From Metabacillus crassostreae (GTDB taxonomy: Bacteria > Bacillota > Bacilli > Bacillales > Bacillaceae), in NCBI RefSeq assembly GCF_016908395.1, contig NZ_JAFBDU010000001.1, positions 558,001-622,000 of the forward strand: a DNA stretch of 64,000 nt, written 5' to 3'. The translations under genes were made by a program, and so were the position numbers. A model generated the notes under the pieces. The model did no database searches, was not told the origin of the DNA, and saw nothing but the letters and a program-made list of their open reading frames with translations. Of this stretch, positions 1 through 8,746 are shown one piece after another; positions within the stretch are counted from its first letter, which is position 1, and every line of letters begins with the position of its first letter.

Positions 1-2
1 TC

Positions 3-284
3 GAGGAATTGATGAATAACCCTCAACCGACTCAATTGGGTTTTAAAGATGTTGTACAAACTGTTGATACAGCTTTTCAAGTAGGATTTTTTAAACCAAT
101 AGAAACAGGTTCACATTATGGTTCCCCAAAATGTTTCGGTCACCCAGGGGCTGGAGGTTCATTTTGTTTTGCAGACCCAGAAAATAAAGTGGGATTTGCT
201 TATGGTATGACAAAAGTGGGAACGTATATGTTTGATGACCCTAGAGAGATAGCTTTACGAAATGCTTTTTATGAGTGTTTATAA
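3..284 (+). CDS. Serine hydrolase (beta-lactamase family), C-terminal part
   Basis: The reading frame is open at the left window edge (codons GAG GAA at 3-8), so only about the last 93 residues are visible. The piece carries HPGAGGS followed by a glycine/phenylalanine-rich strand (FADPENKVGFAYG), which fits the third conserved box (HxG, equivalent to KTG) and following strand of penicillin-binding-like serine hydrolases and esterases. The SxxK nucleophile motif would lie upstream, outside the window. Substrate cannot be told from this part. Confidence 0.72.
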   Translation, partial: EELMNNPQPTQLGFKDVVQTVDTAFQVGFFKPIETGSHYGSPKCFGHPGAGGSFCFADPENKVGFAYGMTKVGTYMFDDPREIALRNAFYECL

Positions 285-575
285 GTTATTTCTTATTAAG
301 CTAACGGTGAGCTTATGTTGAACAAGAGCGACGAATACATTGAGCTATTTGCTGCGCAGTACAAATATACTGTGCTTTCAAACAATTTCTCATCTTCCCT
401 AACTTTGTGAAAGAATGTACTTAAAGTAACGGGTGCAAGAGTGGAACAAGGAAAGTTGTCGATGCGGCAGCTCCTATTGTGTTAAAGGTGCAGTTTAGCA
501 CAACAAGTCTTTGCTCTTCATGCGTGAGAATTAAACAGTAGAAATGAAGTGAAAAAATAACCCAAGGAGGGTATT
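285..575. other. Intergenic, repeat remnants
   Basis: No convincing gene. The stretch 299-365 (GCTAACGGTGAGC, then TTGCTGCGCAGTACAA) resembles 55490-55556. Around 419-500 there is a degenerate copy of the dispersed ACTAACGG-GTGC / GGTGCAGTTTAG element found downstream of many genes in this window. Confidence 0.4.
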
Positions 576-775
576 ATGCACCCAACAGAAGTAATAGAGC
601 TCATCGTTGTAGGTGTAGTTATTGCAGTAATCATAATTATTACATTGGGGTGGTTTTCGAAGACGAACCAGAAGTAACTTATCATTATTGGGTAGAGAAG
701 AATAACATTTACCAAGTCAGCTTTTCGACTAAAAAAGAAAATTTAGACGAGTTAAAGTTCAAAGAAAGTGAATAA
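576..775 (+). pseudogene. Broken small membrane protein, DUF3139-like
   Basis: An ATG at 576 follows a very good ribosome binding site (AAGGAGG at 564-570) and encodes 33 residues with one hydrophobic helix, ending at 675-677. The +1 frame continues from about 650 with a clearly protein-like stretch (VVFEDEPEVTYHYWVEKNN...) to a stop at 773-775. DUF3139 proteins have exactly this order: one N-terminal helix, then a short FEDEP/YxYxV domain. The two halves together are shorter than usual, so I infer a deletion plus frameshift. The family assignment is from memory of the motif. Confidence 0.45.
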
Positions 776-810
776 GCTAATGTTTTAACAATATTGTTTG
801 TTGCTCTATG

Positions 811-873
811 TTGCACTAACAGGTGCGAGTGTTCAATAAACACTCTCTTTTTCACTAACGGAGTAGTATAGTT
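811..873. repeat. Dispersed cassette-end repeat A, copy 1
   Basis: ACTAACAGGTGCGAGTGTTC followed by an AT-rich loop, a T-run and ACTAACGGAGTAG. It belongs to the repeat family listed at 10162, 29290, 39102, 41088 and elsewhere. Here the right half of the hairpin has diverged (ACACTCTC instead of GAACAGTCGC). Confidence 0.6.
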
Positions 874-947
874 TAATAAAAATTAACAACAATAATTAGA
901 ATTTTTAGTAATAATGTATAAGATTCCACTATGGGGGGATTGACGAT

Positions 948-1307
948 TTGTATTTCCAGAGCTATTTATCTGTGTTAAAAAGTAATTATATGTTACTTGT
1001 AATTGCGTCATTATTATCATTTCTAACTTTCTTTATTTGGGCGGGTTTACCTGTCTTTATAATAGGAACTGCTGTAGCAGAATTAACTACTAATTTGGGA
1101 GTTATTCATTTTTTCATTTGTGTTTCAGGAGGATTTCTATACTCAGTAATGTTTATACCAATCAATCTTCAAGTAGCTAAAAAAATTGCTGAGCTTAAGA
1201 ATCGAAGTGTGGTGAGTTCTTTTTTACGTATTGAAACGATATGGATATTAATTGTCTCTGTAATTTTTGAGACCATTTTTGTTATTCTAATTGTTCTTCA
1301 ACTATAG
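948..1307 (+). CDS. Hypothetical membrane protein, 119 aa
   Basis: TTG start preceded by a GGGGGG-type ribosome binding site at 932-937. About three hydrophobic helices (residues roughly 12-40, 48-75 and 92-118) separated by a short basic loop (KKIAELKNR). I do not recognise the family. It is followed at 70 bp by another small membrane protein, which may be co-transcribed. Confidence 0.6.
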   Translation: MYFQSYLSVLKSNYMLLVIASLLSFLTFFIWAGLPVFIIGTAVAELTTNLGVIHFFICVSGGFLYSVMFIPINLQVAKKIAELKNRSVVSSFLRIETIWILIVSVIFETIFVILIVLQL

Positions 1308-1376
1308 GTGCAGGTTAATTGAAAAGGAATAACATTTTATTTACTTGATAATGACTATTACAAAGAGGTGAATAAA

Positions 1377-1604
1377 ATGGCTATAATCTTTGTGGGGTTA
1401 TGGGTTGGTTTAACAGTACCAATTGCATTATCAGTTGTTTTTGCACTGCTTAAACCAATAGTTATGGTTGATAATACGGGAATAAGTATGCTAATCATTG
1501 GACTATTAGTTGCTTTTGTTGATGGTTATATAGGGATTAAAATATATGACAAGAAAATTGAACCTTGGTTGGAGAGGCGAAAGCAGAAAAGAAATTTCCC
1601 TTAA
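1377..1604 (+). CDS. Hypothetical membrane protein, 75 aa
   Basis: ATG at 1377 with GAGGTG at 1365-1370 as binding site; a GTG at 1368 in the same frame would lie on top of that site, so the ATG is preferred. Two transmembrane helices and a basic C-terminal tail (KKIEPWLERRKQKR), suggesting the C-terminus is cytoplasmic. Family not recognised. Confidence 0.6.
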   Translation: MAIIFVGLWVGLTVPIALSVVFALLKPIVMVDNTGISMLIIGLLVAFVDGYIGIKIYDKKIEPWLERRKQKRNFP

Positions 1605-1704
1605 ACTAACAGGTGCTAATCCTAAAAACCGTTGATTTGCTTAGACAGCTCTTTTTTCTTCTTCAACTCCCTCAGTTAGATTAATATAGCTCTTAAATAC
1701 TCGC

Positions 1705-2068
1705 TTATTCGCAGGATTTCAAACCACTAGTAAGTACAGTGACGGGTAGAGTGGAATGAGTATTCAGCATAAAGGCTACATGAAGGCATGCAGAAATAGA
1801 GGAGTATATGTCAACTCCATCTTTTACCATATAATGCACGATTCTCCACGCCGCCCCTGGAGGCTTTCCCTCCCATGTCTCAACGGGTCTTTGCCCTCTC
1901 ATTCCTTCGTCATGCCTATCCAAGGGGTGGAGGCCGGTTTTGCTAACGGAATGGGTCAGTGCCCTTGTGTTTAAGTATTCCAGTACTCGGTGCTTTCTTT
2001 GAGATCCTACGAATAAGCCAACATTCAATAAAATTACTTTTGCTGTTTCATATGTTCGGGTAAATCAC
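1705..2068 (-). other. Non-coding end of the IS110 remnant
   Basis: About 360 bp directly downstream of the IS110 transposase frame, with noticeably higher GC (especially 1840-1940) than the surroundings and no convincing gene; a 107-codon open frame exists but has no ribosome binding site or recognisable domain. In IS110-family elements one non-coding end encodes the structured bridge RNA, which for the IS1111 subgroup lies 3' of the transposase. This segment is in the right place for that, but I cannot fold it here. Confidence 0.35.
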
Positions 2069-3219
2069 TTATGCTGCTAAGGGTGCCAAAGGATGTACTT
2101 GTTCAGCACAATAAGGTTCATTACGTTTAGCAATTCCAACTATCATTCTTGAGAATTTACCAATCAGTTTCATGATGGACTTCATCTTTTTCACTTGGAC
2201 ATTGTGGGCATGAATCTCTCTGAACTCAGGGTTGTTCATCACAAGGCACATGGTTGCTAGGTATAAAAATCTCCTTAAACGAGATCTTCCTCTCTTGGAA
2301 ATGACTATTTGCCCTTTCCATTTTCCAGAGCTAGCCTCGACTAAATGTAAAATCGCATGACGTAATAGAGAATTGCCATGTGCAAACTGACTTAAATCAC
2401 CAGCTTCACCTAAAATCCCACCTAACATTATGCTAGTCAATCCCTTAATATTAAGAAGCTTATCTGAGAAAGTAATACTTTTAAGAGCTTCAGATACCTC
2501 TATATCTACTACTTCCAATTGGTTTGTGGCGAGATCAAATTCTTCAAGTAATTGTTTTAGGTGTAATTTATGGGCATCATGTGCTTTATCATTACCAACA
2601 GACTTCTTAGCTAGTTTAACGAGTGCTTCAGCTTTCTTTATACCAGGTTGACGCTTCATCATCTTTCTCCACTCTGTAACAATATCCATAGCTTCCATCG
2701 AACGTATTTCTTTTGGTGTAGGGAATAAACGAAGAGTAGCGATTGCACCTTTACATGTAACGTTTTTAAAAACTTTTCTCAGTTCTGGAAAAATAATATC
2801 AACCCAACGGTGGATTTGGTTCGCAGTACTGACATGTCGTTTAACGATAGAATCTCGGTTAGCCATTAGTACTCGCAGCTTTTCAAAAGCCTCCGTAGTT
2901 GGACGTATAAAGGAATAGTATCCATTCTTCACCATATCAGCGATAACCAGAGCATCTTTTTTGTCACTTTTGGACTGCGTATTATCTCTGTTTTCTTTAT
3001 TCTTTTTAACAAGATGGGGATTAACTGATACCACATCAATATTTCGGTCGTAAAGCCACTGGGACAGATTTAACCAATAGTGTCCTGTGGGTTCCATACC
3101 AACAATTTCGGTATCAAGGCCTTTCGTGGTTTTAGGTGTTGAATCCATTCTAGTAACCTTGCAAATCCATCATCGTCATTTTCAAAAGACAGAGGATCAC
3201 CGACTACGATGCCGCGAAA
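2069..3219 (-). pseudogene. IS110-family transposase, 5'-truncated and frameshifted
   Basis: The main frame (3148 to 2069, about 359 codons) carries IS110 signatures: IVGMEPTGHYW with the acidic residue of the DEDD domain, KSDKKDALVIADM with further acidic residues, a long helical middle and a C-terminal Transposase_20 region (LNIKGLTSIMLGGILGE, SKRGRSRLRRFLYL). The upstream part, RGIVVGDPLSFENDDDGFA, lies in another frame (3219 to about 3138), with the shift in a CCTAAAACC tract near 3125-3145. The first DEDD aspartate segment is missing: the frame runs directly into integrase sequence at about 3220. The element cannot make a complete transposase. On the minus strand it ends 40 bp before the high-GC non-coding segment. 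Confidence 0.8.
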
Positions 3220-3618
3220 AATGTCTACCCCCTCAGCAATAAGGATAGAAGCATGTATGTGTCGTATGTCGTGAAAGCGGATGATCGTGACTTTTGCTTC
3301 TTTACATATTTTCCTCATTTCACGTAATACGTTTCGTGGGTCTTGTATCGATCAATTCTCGGTTGAAATAACAAGACCGAGTTTTTGGAACTGTTCTCCA
3401 GACCGCTTTTTCCATTGTACTTGTGTCTTCTTATGTGCAAGGAGTTCGTCAATGAGAAAATCTGGTATAGGAACCTGACGCATTGAATTCTTTGTTTTGG
3501 GACTAGAGAATAAATAGCCTAATCCAGTAATACGGGAAACAGAACCGCACCTTTTCAGGCTATCTTGGTTATGGTCATCCTCAAGGAAATGCTGATCTAA
3601 GGGAGACGATTTCCACAC
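3220..3618 (-). pseudogene. Tyrosine recombinase (phage-type integrase) fragment
   Basis: In one frame on the minus strand: LFSSPKTKNSMRQVPIP...LLAHKK, then an in-frame TGA at 3352-3354, then QDPRNVLREMRKICKEA...IRFHDIRHIHASILIAEGVDI. FHDIRHIHAS is the HxxR box of tyrosine integrases. The rest of the C-terminus, including the catalytic tyrosine, is replaced by the IS110 fragment. The N-terminal half is absent. The sequence before SSPKTKNS (about 3546-3618) does not look like the expected integrase domain. Confidence 0.75.
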
Positions 3619-3871
3619 ATGAAGAGGGTATAAAATATAAATACTAGTTCTTCTTCTATCCTCATTACATCAGGTGCCTAGCAGGCTCTACATCTGATTG
3701 TTCAATGTTTTCTCAAGCCGGGAGATGCTGTTGCTCTTTAGGATCCGCGATTTGCTTCTCTCTCCCGATTTTTCAATCTACAGGACTGAGGACCTTTTTT
3801 TGGTATTTTCATAATTGTTAAGAATCTGTCGGTTGAGATGACGGTGAGATTAGATCTCAGAACACAAATTT
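3619..3871. other. Intergenic, no gene seen
   Basis: About 250 bp without a supported reading frame between the integrase scar and the tetR terminator. Several short inverted repeats are present (for example around CGGGAGATG...CTCTCCCG at 3718-3769) but nothing I can name. Confidence 0.3.
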
Positions 3872-3911
3872 GAAGGCACCAATCCTTTTGAAGAAAAGGG
3901 GTGGAGCCTTC
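3872..3911 (-). terminator. Hairpin after tetR
   Basis: GAAGGCACC...TCCTTTT / AAAAGG..GGTGGAGCCTTC forms a long stem with few mismatches just past the tetR stop codon. The T-run is weak, so termination is inferred from position and stem strength. Confidence 0.55.
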
Positions 3912-3918
3912 GCTGCAT

Positions 3919-4536
3919 TTATTTAGGTGCTATTCCTGTCCAAAAAAGATCTACTAAAGACTGAGCTGTTTTTTCATATCCTCCTAATTCAGTTATTAAT
4001 TCTGTTTTGTTTTTAATCATTGTTACGGTAGAAAATGCATGTGCGAGTAACAATGGGCTGGTTGTAACGATTTCACCATTTTCCATTGCTTGTATAAATA
4101 TATTTTCCATTGCCTTATGAATGTCTTTCTCTGATTCACGAATTTCACGGATATGATTTTCTGTAAGGGAAGAACTCGCTTCTTGTAATAATGTTTCAAA
4201 ATCAACATGAGGTCTCTTTAGATGTTCTAACGTAACTTCATATAATTTGCGCTCTAATCCTTTCGAACTGTTTAATAGTTCCTCCACACGTGTTGTAATA
4301 CGCTGAAACATGCTTGATACAGCGGTAGTGAATAGTGTTGCCTTATCTTTAAAATAGTAATAAACACTGGCTTTTGTTACATTGCTGGCTTCAGCTACTT
4401 GTTGCATTGAAACAATTTCGTATCCATATGTCATAAATAGGTGTGCAGCTGCTTTTGAAATTCGCTCCCTGGTTATATTCATTTCAGCCTTAACTTTAGG
4501 TCTGCCAGGTGTTTTCATAGATTTTTTATTGTCCAT
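3919..4536 (-). CDS. TetR/AcrR-family transcriptional regulator
   Basis: 205 residues. The N-terminal helix-turn-helix domain (about residues 18-62) has the family pattern: ITRERISKAAAHLF, YGYEIVSMQQVAEASNVTKASVYYYFKDK. The rest is a helical ligand-binding/dimerisation domain. The start is taken at the ATG at 4536 with AAGGAGG about 10 bases upstream; the frame extends 13 codons further without a better site. It is divergent from the MMPL transporter at 4684, so it most likely represses that transporter and itself from the 4537-4683 gap. Confidence 0.85.
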   Translation of the reverse strand: MDNKKSMKTPGRPKVKAEMNITRERISKAAAHLFMTYGYEIVSMQQVAEASNVTKASVYYYFKDKATLFTTAVSSMFQRITTRVEELLNSSKGLERKLYEVTLEHLKRPHVDFETLLQEASSSLTENHIREIRESEKDIHKAMENIFIQAMENGEIVTTSPLLLAHAFSTVTMIKNKTELITELGGYEKTAQSLVDLFWTGIAPK

Positions 4537-4582
4537 GCATGATGTTCCTCCTTCTAGTTCAAGATATTGGCACATTTAACTA

Positions 4583-4596
4583 GTTGATTAATTAAC
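4583..4596. promoter_or_regulatory. Candidate TetR operator between tetR and MMPL gene
   Basis: GTTGATTAATTAAC, an imperfect 14-bp palindrome in the AT-rich gap between the divergent genes. The AT-rich run TATATATAATTATAC near 4605 is a second possibility. Assignment rests on position and symmetry only. Confidence 0.35.
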
Positions 4597-4683
4597 CTTC
4601 CGGTATATATAATTATACTTAGTTATATATTAATTTTAATGTAATTTATAAAAACAAACAAACATTGAAATGAGGGAGTCTAT

Positions 4684-6906
4684 GTGAAGAAATCGCTTTT
4701 AACAACATTCAGCAAGTATATGACAGGGAAAGTAAGTCGCTGGATTGTCATTGCCGCCTGGATTATAGCAACTGTGGTATTAACCATTGTCTGGCCGCCT
4801 GTAAGCGAAACTGAGGTTAATAATGCCCCGAACTTAAGTGAAGATTCACCTTCAGTAGAGGCAGAAAATCTAATTAAAGAAGAATTCCCTAATTCTTCAG
4901 GAGTGCCGGCGTTACTTACATGGCATAATGAAGTAGGTTTAAACGAAGAAAATTTAAAAGCTATCCAAGAAATATCAGAGGATTTATCTGATAAACCGTT
5001 AGAAGGGCAATCATCTACACCTTCTTTGCATAAGATGCCAATACCTGCATTGCAAAAAATGATTTCAGAAGATGGTACCACACTCGTACAACCTATATTT
5101 TTTAAAGAAAACATTGAGACTAGTATTCTGGAAAAAAGTTTAGATAAGATCAAAGAGCAAGTAGAAGAGAAGGTTTCTTACGACTCTTTTGCTACAGATA
5201 TTGATGATAAAGACAAACTAAGCACTCGTGTGACAGGTCCAGTAGGAATTCAAGTAGATGCTACAAGCCTTTTTGAAGGAGCAGATGTTACGTTACTCAT
5301 TGCAACAGTTTTATTAGTATTAATTCTCCTTCTTGTCATTTACCGTTCCCCAATTTTAGCTATTATTCCTATAATTGGAGTAGGTTTTGCCTACATGGTC
5401 CTTAGTCCAATTCTGGGTATTTTAGCAGATACGGGATGGATTACAGTCGACTCACAATCTATCGCCATTATGACCGTATTATTATTTGGAGCTGGAACAG
5501 ATTACTGCTTATTTTTAATTTCTCAGTATCGTGACGAACTTCGCAAAGTAAAAGATAAGAGAAAAGCACTTATTCATGCATTTAAAGAAGCTTCAGGTGC
5601 AATCGCGATGAGCGGGTTAACAGTTGTTATTGCTCTGCTTGTTTTAATTGTTGCTAAATATGGAGCTTACCATCGTTTTGCGATCCCTTTTAGCTTATCT
5701 ATTTTTGTTATGGGAATAGCAAGTTTAACGCTTATTCCGGCTTTATTATCTATTGTGGGTAGAGCTTCCTTTTATCCATTCATTCCCCGTACTCCTGAAA
5801 TGGAAGAGGAGGTGGCTAAAAAGAAAGGTAAGCCGGTACGTATACGTAAAGAGAAAAGTCGTTTTGGAAATTGGGTAGGAAAAATTGTAACGACTAAACC
5901 GTGGGTCATTATTATCGCTTGTCTAGTCTTCTTTGGGGCTTTCTCCATGTATTCCAGTCAAATTAAGTATACTTATGATTTATTATCTTCTTTTCCTGAA
6001 GATATGCCATCACGAGAAGGCTTTCAAGTTATTTCTGATGCTTACTCCCCTGGTGAATTAGCACCGGTTCAGGTTGTCATTGATACGGAAGGGAAAACAG
6101 TAGACGTAGAAAAAGAATTACAGAAACATAATTTTGTAGATACAGTATCTGCCCCGCAAAATGGTGTTGAAAATGAAAATTTAAAGGTATATGATGTTAC
6201 GTTTAATGTGAATCCATATAGCCTAGAGGCGATGGAATCTATTCCCGAGTTAAGAGATGCAGCTGAACATACATTAACACAATCAGATATATCTTCTGCG
6301 GAGTCAAAAGTATGGATCGGAGGTCAAACGGCTACACAATACGACACCATGATCACTAGTAATGAAGACACTGATCTCATTGTTCCTTTAATTATTGTCT
6401 TCATATCTATTCTGCTATTAGCTTACTTACGTTCCATTGTAGCCATGCTGTATTTAGTTGGAACAGTTGTTTTATCTTATAGTGCAGCTTTAGGATTAGG
6501 ATGGTTTATTATCCATAATGTAATGGGTGTGGATGCAATACAAGGAGCCATTCCTTTATATGCATTTGTTTTTCTGGTAGCTCTTGGAGAGGATTATAAT
6601 ATCTTCATGATCTCAAGCATTTGGAAAAAAAGAAAGCACATGCCATTGAAACAAGCGATTAAAGAAGGGGTAAGTGAAACAAGTGGTGTAATCACTTCAG
6701 CTGGTATTATTCTAGCAGCTACCTTCGCCGTTCTTGCAACATTACCAATTCAAGTTTTGGTTCAGTTTGGGATTATCACTGCTTTAGGTGTTCTTTTAGA
6801 TACATTTATAGTTCGCCCATTCCTTGTACCTGCCATTACTTCTGTGTTGGGGAAATTTGCCTTTTGGCCAAGTGAATTGAAAATGATGCAAGAAAAAGAG
6901 AATTAA
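4684..6906 (+). CDS. MMPL/RND-family transporter (YdfJ-like)
   Basis: 740 residues, the usual length for Gram-positive MMPL proteins. Two similar halves: helix 1 (about 18-38), an extracellular loop, a five- to six-helix bundle (about 200-370), then helix 7 (about 402-422), a second loop and bundle (about 560-730). The proton-relay motif region is visible twice, as GAGTDYCLFLISQYRDEL and as LGEDYNIFMIS. GTG start at 4684 after ATGAGGGAG. MMPL proteins export lipids or hydrophobic compounds at the cytoplasmic membrane. The substrate is unknown here; the TetR neighbour suggests a drug- or lipid-responsive exporter. A strong terminator follows at 6913. Confidence 0.88.
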   Translation: MKKSLLTTFSKYMTGKVSRWIVIAAWIIATVVLTIVWPPVSETEVNNAPNLSEDSPSVEAENLIKEEFPNSSGVPALLTWHNEVGLNEENLKAIQEISEDLSDKPLEGQSSTPSLHKMPIPALQKMISEDGTTLVQPIFFKENIETSILEKSLDKIKEQVEEKVSYDSFATDIDDKDKLSTRVTGPVGIQVDATSLFEGADVTLLIATVLLVLILLLVIYRSPILAIIPIIGVGFAYMVLSPILGILADTGWITVDSQSIAIMTVLLFGAGTDYCLFLISQYRDELRKVKDKRKALIHAFKEASGAIAMSGLTVVIALLVLIVAKYGAYHRFAIPFSLSIFVMGIASLTLIPALLSIVGRASFYPFIPRTPEMEEEVAKKKGKPVRIRKEKSRFGNWVGKIVTTKPWVIIIACLVFFGAFSMYSSQIKYTYDLLSSFPEDMPSREGFQVISDAYSPGELAPVQVVIDTEGKTVDVEKELQKHNFVDTVSAPQNGVENENLKVYDVTFNVNPYSLEAMESIPELRDAAEHTLTQSDISSAESKVWIGGQTATQYDTMITSNEDTDLIVPLIIVFISILLLAYLRSIVAMLYLVGTVVLSYSAALGLGWFIIHNVMGVDAIQGAIPLYAFVFLVALGEDYNIFMISSIWKKRKHMPLKQAIKEGVSETSGVITSAGIILAATFAVLATLPIQVLVQFGIITALGVLLDTFIVRPFLVPAITSVLGKFAFWPSELKMMQEKEN

Positions 6907-6912
6907 TCAATA

Positions 6913-6944
6913 AAAGGATGTGACTGAACTTTTGCACATCCTTT
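6913..6944 (+). terminator. Terminator after MMPL transporter gene
   Basis: AAAGGATGTG / CACATCCTTT perfect 10-bp stem with a 12-base loop, followed by an AT-rich tail, 7 bp past the stop codon. Confidence 0.8.
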
Positions 6945-6972
6945 ATATTTAATAATGGAAGTGAGTATACAG

Positions 6973-7704
6973 ATGAAAAGAAAAATGAACTACATTCTAC
7001 TTGGCATTACTTTATTACTGGCAGTGTTTTTTCTTGGATTTTTCACATGGTCACAACAAACCTATAAGCCATCTTCAGAGCTCAATACACTTATCGAAAA
7101 AGATGAAATTAATTATGAAAAAGATTGGATTATCTTCAATCAGCACTCAAATAATAAAATAGGGATTGTGTTATATCCAGGTGCCAAAGTAGAGCCTGAA
7201 GCATACAGCTACTATGGAAAACAGTTAGCCAATAAGGGGTATTTAGTTGCAATACCTCATGTTCGTTTTAATTTTGCATTACTTGATTCCAACAAAGCAC
7301 AGGAGATAATAGAGAACTACCCATCAGTTGAAAAATGGGTAATAGGTGGACATTCATTAGGAGGAGTTACAGCTGCGAAATTTGCCTATAATTATCCTAA
7401 AAAAGTAGATGGAGTTTTTCTATTAGGTTCCTATCCTAGTGAAGGTAATGAGTTTTCAAAAACGATGACTCCTATGCTATCTATCTATGCAGAAAAGGAT
7501 GGCTTAACGACAGTAGATAAAATTAACGAAACCAAGAAGCTTTTGTCCAGAAATGCAACAATGCATGAAATAAAAGATGGCAATCATGCTCAATTCGGTT
7601 TTTATGGTAAACAGAAAGGTGACAATGAGGCAGGTATATCTATCAAGATGCAACAAGATGAAATGATAAGTGTTACTTCAGAATGGATTAAGGAAATCAA
7701 TTAA
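6973..7704 (+). CDS. Membrane-anchored alpha/beta hydrolase
   Basis: About 243 residues. One N-terminal signal/anchor helix (residues 5-25), then an alpha/beta-hydrolase fold. The nucleophile elbow is GGHSLGG, the acid lies in AEKDGL and the histidine in GNHAQFG, so the triad Ser-Asp-His is complete. IGIVLYPGAKVEPEAYSYY is the typical strand and oxyanion region of the hydrolase_5 subgroup. ATG at 6973 has GGAAGTGAG upstream; an ATG at 6955 in frame lacks a site. Probably an extracytoplasmic esterase or lipase-like enzyme. Its position after the MMPL gene may reflect shared lipid-related function, but a terminator separates them. Confidence 0.8.
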   Translation: MKRKMNYILLGITLLLAVFFLGFFTWSQQTYKPSSELNTLIEKDEINYEKDWIIFNQHSNNKIGIVLYPGAKVEPEAYSYYGKQLANKGYLVAIPHVRFNFALLDSNKAQEIIENYPSVEKWVIGGHSLGGVTAAKFAYNYPKKVDGVFLLGSYPSEGNEFSKTMTPMLSIYAEKDGLTTVDKINETKKLLSRNATMHEIKDGNHAQFGFYGKQKGDNEAGISIKMQQDEMISVTSEWIKEIN

Positions 7705-7830
7705 TGAAGTGATCTATAAGATTATTTGTAAAGAGGGAATTATATTGAATACTATTAATAATTGAAACTATGTTATTTAAATTCCTTAAGCTCAATAGAA
7801 TCAGTACAGTAATATTTGATGAGAAGAATC

Positions 7831-7857
7831 AAACCCCATTGAAAGATGGGGTTTTTT
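7831..7857 (+). terminator. Terminator
   Basis: AAACCCCAT / ATGGGGTTT stem with a 6-base loop and a TTTTTT tail. Confidence 0.85.
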
Positions 7858-8011
7858 AGCTTCATACCAAATAAATTTGAACATAACTTAAGTCAACAAA
7901 AATACTGTAAAGACCGGTTCTTTTATCCAAGCTGACCTGGTATTTTGCTGTCGTTACTTTCTGGAGAAGTGCTGTTAAAGCGTGTACTATTGTTTGAAGT
8001 AGAAACGCTAT

Positions 8012-8254
8012 TCATGAGCCACTTGATTGGTTATTATTTTCATCCATGACTTCTTCACCTGCCTCCTTTACCTTTCCGCCGATGTCTTTAAGATCGGATG
8101 TAGCTTCTTTGGCAGTAGAAAGAATTTCTGTGGACCCCTTTTTGACTTGGTTGACCTGGCCGACAATATCATCATTTACCTTTTCATATAAGTTTTTAGC
8201 ATCGTTGATGGCTTCCTTTAAAATAGATAGAGGCGATTTCATTCGATCTTGCAA
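8012..8254 (-). pseudogene. C-terminal fragment of a YtxH-like helical protein
   Basis: About 80 residues, highly helical and charged with heptad-like spacing (KEAINDAKNLYEKVNDDIVGQVNQVKKG...LKDIGGKVKEAGEEV), ending in a short polar tail. The frame opens after a TAG about 40 bp upstream without an ATG or a ribosome binding site, and the hydrophobic N-terminus of YtxH-type proteins is missing. I therefore read it as a remnant. A TTG at 8254 is the only possible start. Confidence 0.4.
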
Positions 8255-8303
8255 GTCACTTTTAACGCCGGAAGGAAACGCATTCTATCAAATTTAAAGA
8301 TAA

Positions 8304-8441
8304 GACAGCCCCTTAAAAAAAAAACAGAATCTAGATGGTTTAAATGCATTGGAAAATGAAGTTCGAGCACAATCAGGAAAAAAGATTAATAAAAACTTTT
8401 CAAACATGTTGCTAGAGGATATTTCTGATATGCTTCCCTAA
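8304..8441 (+). pseudogene. Short coding remnant, unknown family
   Basis: An open frame of 45 codons reading KKKQNLDGLNALENEV then AQSGKKINKNFSNMLLEDISD and a stop. The composition is protein-like but there is no start codon or ribosome binding site in front of it. Probably the 3' end of a lost gene. Confidence 0.3.
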
Positions 8442-8562
8442 AGGTAGTAGGTTTAATAATAAACCACAATCCAAACATGTTGATTGGTCAATACTTATTT
8501 AACTCAGATATATTACTTTTAACCAAAATTAATCCCCACCCAATTTTGACAGGGTAGGGATC

Positions 8563-8587
8563 GGGGGTTCGAATCCCTCTCGGGTCA
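8563..8587 (+). other. 3' tRNA-like fragment, possible attachment-site scar
   Basis: GGGGG-TTCGAAT-CCCTC forms a proper T arm with the seven-base T loop, followed directly by TCGGGTC plus discriminator A, that is the 3' acceptor strand of a tRNA. The sequence continues TCATCA rather than CCA. Upstream I cannot build the D and anticodon arms, so this is only the 3' end. Such pieces are left when an integrative element recombines into the 3' end of a tRNA gene. Confidence 0.55.
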
Positions 8588-8595
8588 TCAGAGTG

Positions 8596-8631
8596 AGCTT
8601 CAGTTCCTTATTTTGGGATTGGAGCTTTTTT
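8596..8631 (+). terminator. Terminator after the tRNA-like fragment
   Basis: AGCTTCAGTTCC / GGGATTGGAGCT stem (with G-U pairs) and TTTTTTATTTTT tail, 9 bp beyond the tRNA-like sequence, as after a real tRNA gene. Confidence 0.7.
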
Positions 8632-8721
8632 ATTTTTCTAAGCACTAACCTATTTAGTTTTTGAATTGATTACGTGAGCCTTTGCAAAAGAGCTCTTTAA
8701 TATATACTTTTTCCACTCTAA

Positions 8722-8746
8722 AGATAAGTGTTATTAACACGTCGTC
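8722..8746. repeat. Tail of repeat family B
   Basis: AAGATAAGTGTTATTAACAC with the palindrome GTGTTATTAACAC, followed by GTC. The same tail ends the larger repeats at 51850-52075 and 55620-55850. Confidence 0.55.

Noticed and set aside
518-715. 65-codon minus-strand open frame
   Set aside because: Complementary shadow of the hydrophobic helix of the + strand DUF3139-like remnant; no ribosome binding site.
1705-2028. 107-codon minus-strand frame after the IS110 transposase
   Set aside because: Low-complexity, no ribosome binding site, no domain; lies in the non-coding end of the element.
4680-5153. 157-codon frame antisense to the MMPL gene
   Set aside because: Shadow of a well-supported transporter gene.
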